From: Larkinella sp051857545
GTDB lineage: Bacteria; Bacteroidota; Bacteroidia; Cytophagales; Spirosomataceae
Assembly (NCBI RefSeq): GCF_051857545.1
Contig: NZ_JBPZHB010000011.1
Location: forward strand, 124,001 to 188,000
Reading direction: 5' to 3'
Length of the DNA stretch: 64,000 nt
A model generated the notes under the pieces. That model was given only the letters and a program-made list of their open reading frames with translations. It searched no databases and was not told where the DNA came from. Below, one piece after another: positions 7,013 through 17,700 of this stretch. How positions within the stretch are numbered: position 1 is the stretch's first letter; the number at the start of each line of letters is the position of its first letter. Both the position numbers and the translations under genes were made by a program.

Positions 7013-8935
7013 TCAATAATCCAGTGTGCTGAATTCGGAATTGTTGCTGATGAACTCCGGAATGATTCGTTTGATGCTGCTGACCAAAGCCCGGTCATTG
7101 CCGTCGGCGAGTTGGTGACGGAGTTGTTCCAGACAAAACCGGATTTCCTCCGCGTGCAGTGCCGCCACCCGGGCAATCATAATTTTGGGATGATGGGTGG
7201 GCAGTGTGCGTTCGTTCGTATGCAGCAGTTCTTCATACAGTTTCTCACCCGGTCTCAGCCCGGTAAAAACAATCTTGATGTCCTGCCCGCCCGGCTCGCG
7301 CGACAGCCGGATCATCTTCCGGGCCAGATCCACAATCCGGACCGGCTCACCCATATCGAAGACAAAGACCTCTCCACCCTGCCCCATCGCCCCGGCTTCG
7401 AGCACCAGTTGACAGGATTCCGGGATGGTCATGAAATACCGCCGAACCTCGGGATGGGTTACCGTCACCGGGCCACCCGCCTGAATCTGTTGCCGAAAAA
7501 CCGTTACCACCGAACCGTTGGAACCCAGCACGTTGCCAAACCGGGTGATCATAAAACGTGTCCGGCGCAGCAGCGAATCCGAATGGTTCAGGCTTTGGAC
7601 ATACAGCTCGGCCAGCCGCTTGGTGGCTCCCATGACATTGGTCGGATTGACGGCTTTGTCGGTCGAGATCATCACAAACCGCTGCACCCCGTATTCCAGC
7701 GCCAGATCGGCCATGACCTGCGTACCGAGCACATTGACCCGAACAGCCTCGAATGGATGTTCCTCCATCAGCGGAACATGTTTGTAGGCTGCGGCATGAA
7801 AAACCAGCGTCGGCCGGGTATCCCGAAACACGTGCTGCATTCGCGTCTGGTTGGACACATCGGCGATTTTAATCACCAGGCGAATTTCGTTCAGGGCGGT
7901 TTTAAAGTGCTGGCGGAGTTGAAACTCCAGGTCGAACAAGGCCGATTCGGCCTGATCGACGAGCACAATCGTACGCGGGTGATGGCTCAACAATTGACGG
8001 ACCAGTTCACTTCCGATGGAACCGGCCGCGCCCGTCACCATCACCACCTGATCATCGAGCTGTGCCCGCAAGGTGTCGTTGAAAAGCTGAATCGGGGCTC
8101 TTTCGAGCAAATCTTCGATGCGAATGTCACGAATTTGCAGTGCATCGAAACGGCCGTCCATCCACTGCCGGACCCCGGGGACGGTTTTGACCGGAATGTC
8201 GTATTGGAGAAAAAAGTCGGTAATCTGCGTCCGCTGATGGGGTGTACAGGATTCCATCGCCAGAATCACCTGGGGCAGCACGGTCTGGCCTTTGATAAAC
8301 CGCTGGTAAGCCTGCTGACGGGATAGCACTTCGACCCCTTCCAGGACTTTACCCCGTTTGGCGGGATCATCGTCCACAAATGCCAGCATCTGATACCAGT
8401 GATCCGCATCCTGCTCCAGGGCTTTGCGGGTGAGCAGTCCGGTTTGGCCCGCGCCATAAATCAGGACAGGCTGGCGACGCCCGCCCCCCACCAGCAGCAA
8501 ATGCCAGTAAAGTGCCTTCGCACCAAACCGGCTGGCGGCCAGAATAACCAGACAGCAGCAATAGTCGATGAGCAGAATGGAAACCGGCACATAAAGCGTC
8601 CACGGCCCATTTCCCAAAGCCAGCAGGCCGGAAACCAGCGCCGTTAGTGCCGTACTCATCGAAACCGCCAGCCCCAACAGCCGCAGGTCTTCCAGGCTGG
8701 TGTGTCGGATAATGCCGCGGTAAGATCCCACCAGAACGAAGCAGATTAACCGACAGAGGGTGGTGATCAGCAAACCGGCCAGCAGATTATCCCCGTTCAT
8801 GGCGCTGAAATCAAAATTAAACCGCAGACCATAAGCAAGGGCAAAAGCAATACCGGTTATGATCGTATCGGTCAGCAGAATCAGGTAGCTGGACAGAAAA
8901 CGGTTGGTATGCGTTCGGAGGTAGTTCTCGATCAT
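7013..8935 (-). CDS. CapD-type membrane nucleoside-diphosphate-sugar 4,6-dehydratase
   Basis: 640 residues from the ATG at 8935 (MIENYLRTHTNR). This is the usual length of the family, so the longer reading to 9073 is unlikely. Four hydrophobic helices fill residues of about 14-150. A first Rossmann domain follows (VLIYGAGQTG), then the catalytic extended-SDR domain with VMVTGAAGSIGSELVRQ for NAD binding and MISTDKAVNPTNVMGATKR, the active-site segment in which the usual Tyr is Met as in PglF/CapD/FlaA1 enzymes. These proteins convert UDP-GlcNAc-type sugars to 4-keto-6-deoxy sugars for capsule, O-antigen or glycoprotein glycans. No glycosyltransferases adjoin it here, so the pathway is undetermined. 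Confidence 0.9.
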   Translation of the reverse strand: MIENYLRTHTNRFLSSYLILLTDTIITGIAFALAYGLRFNFDFSAMNGDNLLAGLLITTLCRLICFVLVGSYRGIIRHTSLEDLRLLGLAVSMSTALTALVSGLLALGNGPWTLYVPVSILLIDYCCCLVILAASRFGAKALYWHLLLVGGGRRQPVLIYGAGQTGLLTRKALEQDADHWYQMLAFVDDDPAKRGKVLEGVEVLSRQQAYQRFIKGQTVLPQVILAMESCTPHQRTQITDFFLQYDIPVKTVPGVRQWMDGRFDALQIRDIRIEDLLERAPIQLFNDTLRAQLDDQVVMVTGAAGSIGSELVRQLLSHHPRTIVLVDQAESALFDLEFQLRQHFKTALNEIRLVIKIADVSNQTRMQHVFRDTRPTLVFHAAAYKHVPLMEEHPFEAVRVNVLGTQVMADLALEYGVQRFVMISTDKAVNPTNVMGATKRLAELYVQSLNHSDSLLRRTRFMITRFGNVLGSNGSVVTVFRQQIQAGGPVTVTHPEVRRYFMTIPESCQLVLEAGAMGQGGEVFVFDMGEPVRIVDLARKMIRLSREPGGQDIKIVFTGLRPGEKLYEELLHTNERTLPTHHPKIMIARVAALHAEEIRFCLEQLRHQLADGNDRALVSSIKRIIPEFISNNSEFSTLDY

Positions 8936-9097
8936 TCGTGATACGCAGATAAGGGAGCCGAAAAAGTCGGAATGACCGCACAAAGCCGTGCCAGGGTGAA
9001 CCGAAATCACCGTTAAATTGCTCCAAAATGGACTATTGAGAATCGAAGGCCAGCCCGCAATAAAGACTATCAACCAGCCAATCAGGTAAACAACCGG

Positions 9098-10324
9098 TTA
9101 CTCCACAATAAAACGGTGTTGGCGTACCTGCCCCCGTTCCTGAACCTTGAGGATGTAGGCACCAGACGACAGACCTGTCGATTTCAGCAGCAGATTCCCC
9201 GATTGAATACCGGTTTTCTGCAGAGACTGCAAACGTCCATCGGCACTGTAGAACCCAAGAATGGCGGTTTCGGGCTCATCCAGCTTCAGCACAAAGCGTT
9301 CCCCGCGAGCCACCGGATTGGGGTACACGCCATACGCATCATCCCGCATTACCACCGAAACCGCCCGGTAAACCGTCGATCGGCCGTTTAAATCCGTCTG
9401 CGTCAGGCGGTAATAACTGGTGCCGGAATAGGGTGTCTGGTCGGTCAGCCGGTAGGTTTTCAAGGTTGTGCTATTCACCGAAACATCAGCTACTTCACCC
9501 ACTTTTTCGAACCGTTGCAGATCTTTGCTCCGCTCAATTAAAAAACCTTTGTTGTTGATTTCCAGCGATGTTGTCAGGGCCAGTTCGACCGTCCGATTGG
9601 CTTGTACTTTCGCCGTGAAGCTGACCAACGTTACCGGCAACGGGGCCGCTGTAGGAACGATAACCGTGCTGGCGTTGATCGTAATGGCTCCCGCAGTTGA
9701 AAGGGCCCTTCCTTCCAGCGTAGTCGTGTTCAGTACAATGGCATCCAGGGCAATGATGGTTCCTCTAAACGTCGAACCGGTTCCCAGGGTGGCGGCTCCG
9801 TTGATTTGAAAAAATACGTTTTCAACCGTGGCGCCGTTCGTCAGTAAAATGGTTGAACCGGTGCCGGTTACCAGAGCACTGTTTAACTTGATGATAAAAA
9901 TACCGGCTCCACTCAAGGTGAGCGTTCCATTCAGGGTGGTAGGGCTGGCGCTGGTTTGGCAGGAAACACCCGGATTCAGCGTCTGTCCCCCCAGTTCAAC
10001 ACCGATAGCCGTCGGATTACAGGGAGCGGCAAGCAAAGAGCTGTAGGCCAACGCGACATCAGCCGCTGCCTGGATCGATTGCGGACTTCCGGCGGTATAC
10101 GTGTTTCCGGAGATGGTGGCTGTCTCAAAACCGCTAATGGATCCGACATTGGTTCCAATGTCACCCGTAATCTGGGAGGCTCCGTCGTTCAAAAGCGCAC
10201 CGTTGGCGGTAAATAAAGCAAAGGTAGACGTGGTTCCGAGGGGCGGTGCGCTCTGTCCGAAACCGATGAACGGTAAGGCGAACAAGACACTGTAGGCCAG
10301 GCTATTAAGTAGTTTTCGTTTCAT
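9098..10324 (-). CDS. DUF3494 ice-binding-like protein with T9SS sorting domain
   Basis: 408 residues from the ATG at 10324, which begins a good signal peptide (MKRKLLNSLAYSVLFALPF, cleavage after GFGQ). Residues of about 28-225 form the DUF3494 domain: NDGASQITGDIGTN near the start, then repetitive Thr/Ser/Ala-rich strands (TLTLSGAGIFIIKLNSALVT) that fold as a discontinuous beta-solenoid in ice-binding proteins. A linker domain follows (LVSFTAKVQANRTVELALTT), then a type A T9SS tail beginning GVYPNPV. The protein is therefore expected at the surface or released. DUF3494 proteins may bind ice or act as adhesins, and ice binding is not proven by the fold. It lies 162 bases downstream of no obvious partner and appears monocistronic. 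Confidence 0.88.
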   Translation of the reverse strand: MKRKLLNSLAYSVLFALPFIGFGQSAPPLGTTSTFALFTANGALLNDGASQITGDIGTNVGSISGFETATISGNTYTAGSPQSIQAAADVALAYSSLLAAPCNPTAIGVELGGQTLNPGVSCQTSASPTTLNGTLTLSGAGIFIIKLNSALVTGTGSTILLTNGATVENVFFQINGAATLGTGSTFRGTIIALDAIVLNTTTLEGRALSTAGAITINASTVIVPTAAPLPVTLVSFTAKVQANRTVELALTTSLEINNKGFLIERSKDLQRFEKVGEVADVSVNSTTLKTYRLTDQTPYSGTSYYRLTQTDLNGRSTVYRAVSVVMRDDAYGVYPNPVARGERFVLKLDEPETAILGFYSADGRLQSLQKTGIQSGNLLLKSTGLSSGAYILKVQERGQVRQHRFIVE

Positions 10325-10421
10325 AGTCGTTGAATGATCAGGCTGGTTTTGTTTTACACTGCTAAGATGGGCTTTTGCAAACTCGTATATGTTACACAAT
10401 TCCCCAGAAAGGTTACATTAT

Positions 10422-11018
10422 TCACACATTTTCAAGCGTATTGCGTCCATTTTGCTTGAGTTGCTTGTAGTTGGAAGGCGTTACTCCGGTCACCTTTTTA
10501 AACTGGTTGGACAAATGGGCGACACTGCTGTAATTGAGTTTGTAGGAGATTTGGGTGAGATTGAGTTCGTCATACCGGAGCAATTCTTTCGCCCGTTCTA
10601 TCTTATGAGCAATAATGTATTTTTCAATGGTCGTACCTTCCGCTTCTGAGAACAGGTTGGCGAGGTAGGTGTAATCATATTGTAGTTTCGAACTGATGTA
10701 GTCCGAATTCTTCATTTTGGGCAGCTCGTCGGTGTAGTGAACCAGCTCCACAATTACGTTTTTCACTTTTTCGATTAGCACTTCTTTTTTATCGTCAATC
10801 AGTTCGAGCCCGGCTTCCAATAAACCGGTTCGCAACTGATCCATTTGTCCGACAGAAATTGTCCCCCGAACCTCTACTTCACCGAGATCGACCACCTCAC
10901 AATCCAGGCTGGCTCTTTTAAAAATTGCCTGTACAATCATTTTGCAACGCCCACTAACCATATACCGGATAAAAACTTTCACCTTGTTTTTGCTGAACAG
11001 CGTATGAAGGAAACTCAC
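10422..11018 (-). CDS. AraC-type helix-turn-helix regulator (short form)
   Basis: 198 residues. The N-terminal half carries IRYMVSGRCKMIVQ and a region ending SVGQMDQLRTGLLEAGLELI, the pattern of the short Bacteroidota AraC family often found beside stress or oxidoreductase genes. The C-terminal half (about 105-190) has the two AraC helix-turn-helix units: AEGTTIEKYIIAHKIERAKE and LNLTQISYKLNYSSVAHLSN, then FKKVTGVTPSNYKQL. There is no cupin or ligand domain of the classic type. Start choice is uncertain: 11018 retains the conserved IRYMVS segment, so I prefer it over the internal Met near 10940. The target genes are unknown. Confidence 0.85.
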   Translation of the reverse strand: MSFLHTLFSKNKVKVFIRYMVSGRCKMIVQAIFKRASLDCEVVDLGEVEVRGTISVGQMDQLRTGLLEAGLELIDDKKEVLIEKVKNVIVELVHYTDELPKMKNSDYISSKLQYDYTYLANLFSEAEGTTIEKYIIAHKIERAKELLRYDELNLTQISYKLNYSSVAHLSNQFKKVTGVTPSNYKQLKQNGRNTLENV

Positions 11019-11238
11019 TAAGAGAAGGGGGCCGGGTCACCAGTACGGTGACAAGAGAAGAAGCAGCAGAAAGATAAAAAAGAGGGAATCTTTACTAAAC
11101 GGTCCTTGGTTTTGTATATGCAAAAATCGATCCAGAAATTCCAATTTATCAGACAAAGATGTTTTAATTGTCGGGCTGATCAAGATTTGCAACGGTGCTG
11201 GTCAAGATCTGCAATCGCGATCAACCACGTCAGCCACG

Positions 11239-12762
11239 CTAGCACACCTGAATCACCTCCACATTTAGCAACGCCCCCAGTTTTGCCAGTTTGGAAGCAA
11301 TATGCCCCACTCCCACCGCACAATGGTGCGCCGGACCGTGGCTGTTCCAGGTCTGTACGAAGTTCCGCGCACCCGGCGAAAACCGGTAGCGGCTGTTGGT
11401 GTTGCCAATGTGCAGAATCGGTCCCGGCACGGATTCACCTTCGGCCACGAGCAGACTGATTTTCCCGTTCCCGTTTTCCACCACCGACAGGAGCGTGACC
11501 GGCCCGTTTTTAACCGACATTTCCACCGAAAGCCCCCGACCCACTTTTCCATGATATACATAGAGCGGACGGACCTTGGTTTTGCCCTCGGCAATGCGGA
11601 TGTGGCCGGGACCATCGTGGCCCATCAGCACCACATTGTCGGCAAAATCCATCGCGTAATATTCCGTAAAAGAACCGCCAACGCCGAAGCTGTCCATGAT
11701 TTTCATGGCCTGGGCATTCTTGACTTCGTATTCACCCGCCACCGGAATCCCGCGCGCCGTCAGCAGTGAATTACCGAGAATCACCGAACTCATCGTGTCT
11801 TCATTCGCCGGATTACCACTGCCTTTGTGATAATACGCCAGCGATCCCAAACCGTGGGTTTCCACCAACTGATCCAGTGCCACGGAGGTTCGGGCAGCGC
11901 GAGCGAGTTCCTCGGGTAAACAATCGGCCTGAACGTCGAAGGTTTCGGCAAAAACCGCCGTCCGTTCCTTCACCTGTTCCGGCGAAACCGCTTCCCGCAG
12001 AGCGGATAGCTCGTCGACTTCCACGATTTTCATATGGCCGCCGAAGGTTGCGTTTTGCAGCGTCAGGTCGGAATAAATGTCGAGCATCCCGCTGTAATAA
12101 TTGCCCATCAAACCCAGGCAGTTGTGCGCCATGACGTGCGCCACCCGCCCGGCTTCGATCCACTCATCGATTTCCTGCCAGCCCTCGGGGTCGTTTTCAA
12201 GCATGCCGGTGACCTGATGAAACGGGATGTGGGCGCGACGGAATACGTTGGCGATTTCGGGAACGGGGCAGGCCGAGCAGTAAGCCAGCCATTCGCCCGT
12301 CATCCGCGTTCGGTCGTTCAACTGATTGAACCATTCGTAGTTAATGGCCGGTTCGGGTGCTAAATTCAGGACGATTACCGGCACTTTGGCCCGCTGCACC
12401 ACCGGCAAAACCGTCGCCGACAGGGCATAGGTGGTGACGTAAATGAACAACAGATCGATGTCGGCCTGCCGGAACTGGTGACCGGCCACCAGGGCTTTTT
12501 CCGGCGAATCGACCAGGCCGAGGTTGACCACTTCGACACCCGGGCGACTGAACCGCGACTCGACGCGCTGCAGGTAACCTTTCAACCGGGCTTCCAGCCC
12601 GTCGAATTGCGCCCAGTAGGTATCCAGCCCAATTCCGAATAAACCGACTTTAAACGGAAACGATGGTGTGTTCAACGTGGATACGGTTCCTTTAACGGAT
12701 TGACCGGTTTCGACTCCCTGATTCGTTTTCATAGACCATTTATAATTGACGTACTGGCTCAT
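11239..12762 (-). CDS. L-fucose/L-arabinose isomerase-family protein
   Basis: 507 residues. The N-terminal domain (KVGLFGIGLDTYWAQFDGLE) and the following segment with VVNLGLVDS and DIDLLFIYVTTYALSA resemble the substrate- and fold-defining N-terminal domains of the fucose/arabinose isomerase superfamily. Later text (FGVGGSFTEYYAMDF, GHDGPGHI, then a C-terminal WNSHGPAHHCAVG) matches the metal- and sugar-binding end of these ketol-isomerases. It is most like the uncharacterised AraA-like group of Bacteroidota, so a named substrate is not justified. It is divergent from the sigma-factor gene at 12937 and may supply intracellular sugar metabolism for that uptake locus. Start uncertain: an alternative ATG is at 12732. 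Confidence 0.8.
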   Translation of the reverse strand: MSQYVNYKWSMKTNQGVETGQSVKGTVSTLNTPSFPFKVGLFGIGLDTYWAQFDGLEARLKGYLQRVESRFSRPGVEVVNLGLVDSPEKALVAGHQFRQADIDLLFIYVTTYALSATVLPVVQRAKVPVIVLNLAPEPAINYEWFNQLNDRTRMTGEWLAYCSACPVPEIANVFRRAHIPFHQVTGMLENDPEGWQEIDEWIEAGRVAHVMAHNCLGLMGNYYSGMLDIYSDLTLQNATFGGHMKIVEVDELSALREAVSPEQVKERTAVFAETFDVQADCLPEELARAARTSVALDQLVETHGLGSLAYYHKGSGNPANEDTMSSVILGNSLLTARGIPVAGEYEVKNAQAMKIMDSFGVGGSFTEYYAMDFADNVVLMGHDGPGHIRIAEGKTKVRPLYVYHGKVGRGLSVEMSVKNGPVTLLSVVENGNGKISLLVAEGESVPGPILHIGNTNSRYRFSPGARNFVQTWNSHGPAHHCAVGVGHIASKLAKLGALLNVEVIQVC

Positions 12763-12936
12763 TTTCTAAAATAGAATTGGCAAGTAAACAGGGAATCGAC
12801 ACTTTCTTCAAACTATTTTTCAAATCTGCCAAATAAATATAAAATTACGGTAAGTGTTTTTTCGTCCCTGAAACGTCTCCCTGTATCGAAGCAGTGATTT
12901 CGCCTTTCTGACTAGTATTTTCACCATTTACCGAAC

Positions 12937-13632
12937 ATGGGAGAGGTTAGACGTTTAGTACCGGACCCAAATGGCAATCAGGCAAACCCATTTTCACTCG
13001 GGGATCGTCCGCTCAGTGATCATCCTCCGGCCCATTTTCAGCGACCGGCGGTGGCACTGGATGCCGAACGGCTGATTCATAAGGCGTTTGAACAGAACCC
13101 GGATTCGGGCATCGCACTGCTGTTTCAGCACTATTACCAGTCGCTGTGCAGCCACGTTGTCCGGTTTGTTTCGTCCAAAGAAATTGCCGAGGACATTGTT
13201 TCGGACATTTTCTACGAGTTCCACGTCGGCCACATTTACCTCACCATCACGACGTCTTACCGCGCCTTTCTTTTCACCGCCGTACGCAACCGGGCTTTCG
13301 ACTACGTCCGGGCCGAGATGAAACGCAGCACCTCACTCGACCAGGCCGAACGGGTTTCGTTTCCCAGCGAGCAGCAACCCGATTCCGTGACGCAGTTTGA
13401 GGAACTGTATCACGACGTGGAAAAAGCCATCGACGCCATGCCGATGAAACAGCGACAGGTCTACGTCATGCACCGGTTTGAAGGCCGGAAATACACCGAG
13501 ATTGCCCAGGAACTCAACCTTTCCCTACGAACCGTCGAAGTCCACATGTACCGGTCCATCCGCCACGTCCGGGCTTTCCTGAAAGACAAATGGCTGATTT
13601 TGCTCCTCAGCTTCTGCCAGTATCCGCAATAA
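12937..13632 (+). CDS. ECF-type RNA polymerase sigma-70 factor (Bacteroidota expansion family)
   Basis: 231 residues. Sigma region 2 spans about 65-130 (LFQHYYQSLCSHVVRF, KEIAEDIVSDIFYEF, then AFLFTAVRNRAFDYVR). Region 4 spans about 165-220, with MPMKQRQVYVMHRFEGRKYT and the helix-turn-helix ELNLSLRTVEVHMYRSIRHV. The first 40 residues before DAERLIHKAFEQNP are low in conservation, so translation may begin later than the ATG at 12937. Such sigmas drive an adjacent SusC/SusD operon when released by a FecR protein, and here FecR follows 69 bases downstream. This is the regulatory head of the locus running to about 33.6 kb. Confidence 0.92.
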   Translation: MGEVRRLVPDPNGNQANPFSLGDRPLSDHPPAHFQRPAVALDAERLIHKAFEQNPDSGIALLFQHYYQSLCSHVVRFVSSKEIAEDIVSDIFYEFHVGHIYLTITTSYRAFLFTAVRNRAFDYVRAEMKRSTSLDQAERVSFPSEQQPDSVTQFEELYHDVEKAIDAMPMKQRQVYVMHRFEGRKYTEIAQELNLSLRTVEVHMYRSIRHVRAFLKDKWLILLLSFCQYPQ

Positions 13633-13701
13633 AACCACAACAACTTCCTGAAACATGGTTTTGGTGTGGCTGTTTTTGCCAGCCCGAAACCGGTCTGACT
13701 T

Positions 13702-14706
13702 ATGAAAACACAGGTAACGAAAGAACTCTTGTTCAACTACTTCGCCGGTCGTACTACGGCTTTTCAGAAGCAGTTGATCGACGAATGGGCCAAAGATACA
13801 GACAACCGGGAACAGTTTTTTCACTGGCTGGAAATCTGGGAAAGCCAGCATCCGCAGTATGTGGCCGATGTCCAAACCGCCCTCAACCGTCACCAGATGC
13901 GAATGGCTCAGGACCCGCAGGAGGACGAACCGGCTGGTGTCGATCGGCCCATTCCCATGACCCATCAGCCCTGGTTTCGGTGGGTTGCTGCGGCCTCGGT
14001 GGCTTTGCTGGTCGGGAGTGGCTGGGTGTATCGGGACGACGTCATGAACGAAAAATATACCACGACCTACGGCGAAACCCGGCAACTGACACTGGCCGAT
14101 GGCAGTGAGGTGACGCTGAACGCGAACTCGACGCTGAAGGTGCCCCGGTTTGGATTTGGTGCTCAGACGCGGGATGTGGCGCTATCGGGCGAGGCCACGT
14201 TTTCGGTTACCCACACGACGGACGATCAGCGGTTTGTGGTCAAAACAAACCGAAACTTCGAGGTGGTCGTACTCGGCACCGAATTTTCGGTGTACAACCG
14301 GGAACGGGGCGGCAAAGTGGTTTTGAATAAAGGGAAAGTGCAGCTCCGGTACCAGGAGGGCAAGGCTCCCCGTCAGTTGATGATGAAGCCGGGCGATCTG
14401 GTGACCTTAAACCGGCGTGATGGGCAGGTCCAGCTCCGGAAACTGAGTCAGCCCGAAAACGCTTCGGCCTGGCGCGAAAACCGCTTTGTGTTTGAAGAAA
14501 CGACGCTTGAAGAAATCACCCATCTGTTCAAGGAAAACTACGGCCTGGTGCTGGAAATCACCGATCCCAAACTGGCCAAATGGACCGTTTCCGGCTCTTT
14601 TACAGCCGGCAACGCCGAAGAACTCCTGGAGTCGCTGATGGAAGGGTCGGCCCTGACCTACAAACGCACCGGCAACCACATTGTCATTCCGAATCCTGCT
14701 CACTAA
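13702..14706 (+). CDS. FecR-family transmembrane anti-sigma factor
   Basis: 334 residues. The cytoplasmic N-terminus (residues 1-85, FNYFAGRTTAFQKQLIDEWA) is the sigma-binding part with the typical DUF4880-like helices. One membrane helix follows at about 93-112 (WFRWVAAASVALLVGSGWVY). The periplasmic part has the FecR domain (YGETRQLTLADGSEVTLNAN, then ATFSVTH and VVVLGTEFSVYN) and a C-terminal DUF4974 domain (EETTLEEITHLFKENYGLVL, then SGSFTAGNAEELLESL) that contacts the STN domain of the partner transducer. It should hold the sigma factor at 12937 inactive until the SusC at 14762 is loaded. Confidence 0.92.
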   Translation: MKTQVTKELLFNYFAGRTTAFQKQLIDEWAKDTDNREQFFHWLEIWESQHPQYVADVQTALNRHQMRMAQDPQEDEPAGVDRPIPMTHQPWFRWVAAASVALLVGSGWVYRDDVMNEKYTTTYGETRQLTLADGSEVTLNANSTLKVPRFGFGAQTRDVALSGEATFSVTHTTDDQRFVVKTNRNFEVVVLGTEFSVYNRERGGKVVLNKGKVQLRYQEGKAPRQLMMKPGDLVTLNRRDGQVQLRKLSQPENASAWRENRFVFEETTLEEITHLFKENYGLVLEITDPKLAKWTVSGSFTAGNAEELLESLMEGSALTYKRTGNHIVIPNPAH

Positions 14707-14761
14707 CCCACCGTACTTCTTCTCATTTCTGCTTACTAACCCATTCTTCTTATTTACCTCC

Positions 14762-17700
14762 ATGAAAAAAAGAATACCACCACTGCTGATTCTGCTGCTG
14801 GGTGTTATCCAGCCAGGTTTTGCCCAAATGCTCGCGAAGGCCCAGACCTCAGCCCGCCAGCCGCTGTCTGTGAGGCCCGAAAACCGCCAGTTGAAAGAAA
14901 CCCTGCGGGAACTGAAAAACCATTATAAAGTAGACATTCTGTTTTTCGACCGGATTGTGGAGGGCTACGTCGTTTCGTCGGACGCCATTCACTGGGACGA
15001 CCGGCTGGAAACCAACCTGGAGACGGTGTTAAAACCGTTTGGGTTAAGCTATAAAAAATCGAAAAACGGGGGCTACGTGATCACCGCCAAAGAACCGCAG
15101 CGGAGGTCGGAAATCAATCCGAGTCGATTTCCCGAAGCCCCTTTCGCCCGCCAAACCGAAAACCGACCGGCCACCGAAGCAGCAGCGCTAGAGGTTCCGG
15201 CGGCCCGCGTCGTGGAAAAACCGGTTGTTGCCGACATCACCATCCAGGGCCGGGTGACCGATGCCGGAAAAGGCGAAGACCTGCCCGGCGTGAGCATTGT
15301 TCTAAAAGGATCGACGCGCGGAACCACCACCGACGGAACCGGCACCTACAAGCTGGCCATCCCCGGTCCGGAAGCGGTTCTGGTTTTTAGTTTTGTGGGC
15401 TACGAACCACAGGAAGTGCTGGTCGGTGGCCGCACCGAAATCAACGTCAGCCTGAAACCGGACATCAAAGCGTTGAGCGAAGTCGTTGTGGTGGGCTACG
15501 GGGTTCAGAAGAAAACCTCGGTGACGGCGGCTGTTTCGGCCATGAAAGGAGAAGAAATTGCCTCTGTTCCCGTCACCAACCTGAGCAACAGCCTGGGGGG
15601 TCGGTTGCCGGGCGTCATCGTCAAACAGGCTTCCGGCGAACCCGGCCGCGACGGTTCCAATATCTACATTCGCGGGATTTCCTCCACGGGCAACAACCAG
15701 CCCTTATTAATTGTTGACAATATTCCCCGCAGTTTTCAGCAACTCGATCCCAACACCATCGAAACGTTCACAATCCTGAAAGATGCCGCAGCGGTGGCAC
15801 CCTACGGAGTGGCAGGTGCTAACGGGGTGGTTCTGGTGACGACCAAGCGCGGAAAAACCGGTACGCCGTCGCTGACGTATAATGCTTACGTCGGTTTTCA
15901 GAATCCGACCGTCATGCCCGATTATTTATACGGCTACGACTTTGCCTCGCTGAAAAATGCAGCCGCTAAATACGCCGGGTTGCCAGAACCGTATTCGGCG
16001 GAAGCGTTACAGAAATTCAGAGACGGTTCGGACAACGATTCGTACCCGGCTGATAATTACGTCAAGGAAATTGTCAACCGCAACGCCGTCATCACCACCC
16101 ACAACATCGAATTGTCGGGCGGGGCGGAGCGGATCAAATATTACGCCAGCTTGGGCTACCAGTACCAGGCCGGGATGTGGCCGTCGACCAGCAATAAACG
16201 GTATAACCTGGCGATCAACCTCGACGCACAGGCCACCAAAACCACCAAAATTTCTTTTAACCTGAACGGAAGGGTGCAAAAGTCGCAGTATCCGTCGATT
16301 GGCACGTCGCGTCTTTTCGAACTGATTGCCTATTCTCACCTGCAAAACGGCCCGCTGTTTTTCAGCAACGGCATGAATGGCACCTACGTCACCGGCAGCA
16401 TTTACAACAGCGGGTATCAGAAAACCAATACGACGGCTTTGTACTCTCAACTGTCGGTGGAACAGGAGATTCCGTTCATTCCGGGGCTGGTGGCCAAAGG
16501 TACGATTGCCTACGATCCGACGATGGTTCTGGATAAAATCTGGACGACTCCGGTTCACCTGGCTACGATCAATACAACGACGAAAGTGATCACCGACGGC
16601 ATTTTCGGTCAGGCCAAATCGTCATTGAACCAGACCTACAACCAGACCCAGCAGTTGACCTACCAGGCCAGCCTGAACTACGTGCGGTCGTTTGGCAAAA
16701 GCACCGTGGGCGCGCTGGCGGTTTTTGAAGCCAAAGCCAACGACGCGATGCTGCTGGGTGCTACCCGCCGGAACTACAACCTGAGCATCGACGAACTGGA
16801 CATGGGGAGTTCGAGTCAGGCCGACATGACGACCACCGGAACTTCCAACTACGGCCGGCAAATGGGTCTGGTTTACCGGGTTACGTACGACTACGCCGAT
16901 AAATACCTCTTCGAAGCCAGCGGTCGCTACGACGGCAGCTATTACTTTGCCCCCGAAAACCGCTACGGTTTCTTCCCGGCCTTTTCGCTCGGCTGGCGTT
17001 TGTCGGAAGAGAATTTCATCAAGAACAATGTGCGCTGGATTGATAACCTGAAACTGCGCGGGTCCTACGGCGAAGTGGGCGCGCTGGCCGGGAGTGCCTT
17101 TCAGTACATGAGCACCTACAGCGTGGTGGGTCCGGCCTATGTGCTTGGTGGCAACGCCGTTCAGGCCCTCCGCGAACGCAACGAACCGAACCCGAACATC
17201 ACCTGGGAACGCGCGAAAAAGACCGACATCGGTTTGGAAGCCACGTTATGGAAAGGCCTGCTGAACCTGGAAATGGATTATTTCTACGAAAAACGCTCCA
17301 ACATGCTGGTTAATCCCGATGTCATTGTGCCGTCCGAATACGGAATCGGACTGAGCCAGGTGAATGCCGGGATCATGCAAAACCAGGGCATTGACCTGTC
17401 CATTGGCTCGGCACACCGGTTTGCGTCCGGCCTGCGCGTTGCCCTCAACGGCAATTTTACGTACGCCAAAAACAAGCTATTGCAGGTGTTTGAAGCCGGG
17501 GCAACCTACAACAACCTCAACCGCCGGTTGACCGGAAAACCGCTCGGAACGCAGTTTGGCTTTCAATCACTGGGTCTTTTTCAGGTGGCCGATTTTGACG
17601 AAGCCGGTAAGCTAAAACCGGGAATTGCAGTCCAACCCTGGGGGGCGGTTCAACCCGGCGACATCCGGTATCAGGACATGAACAACGATGGCAAAATCAA

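Noticed and set aside
7112..8326. 404-codon open frame on the plus strand
   Set aside because: It lies antisense to the conserved CapD-type gene and has no recognisable domain.
11161..11215. Imperfect direct repeat TCAAGATTTGCAA / TCAAGATCTGCAA
   Set aside because: Short, single occurrence, with no evidence of function.
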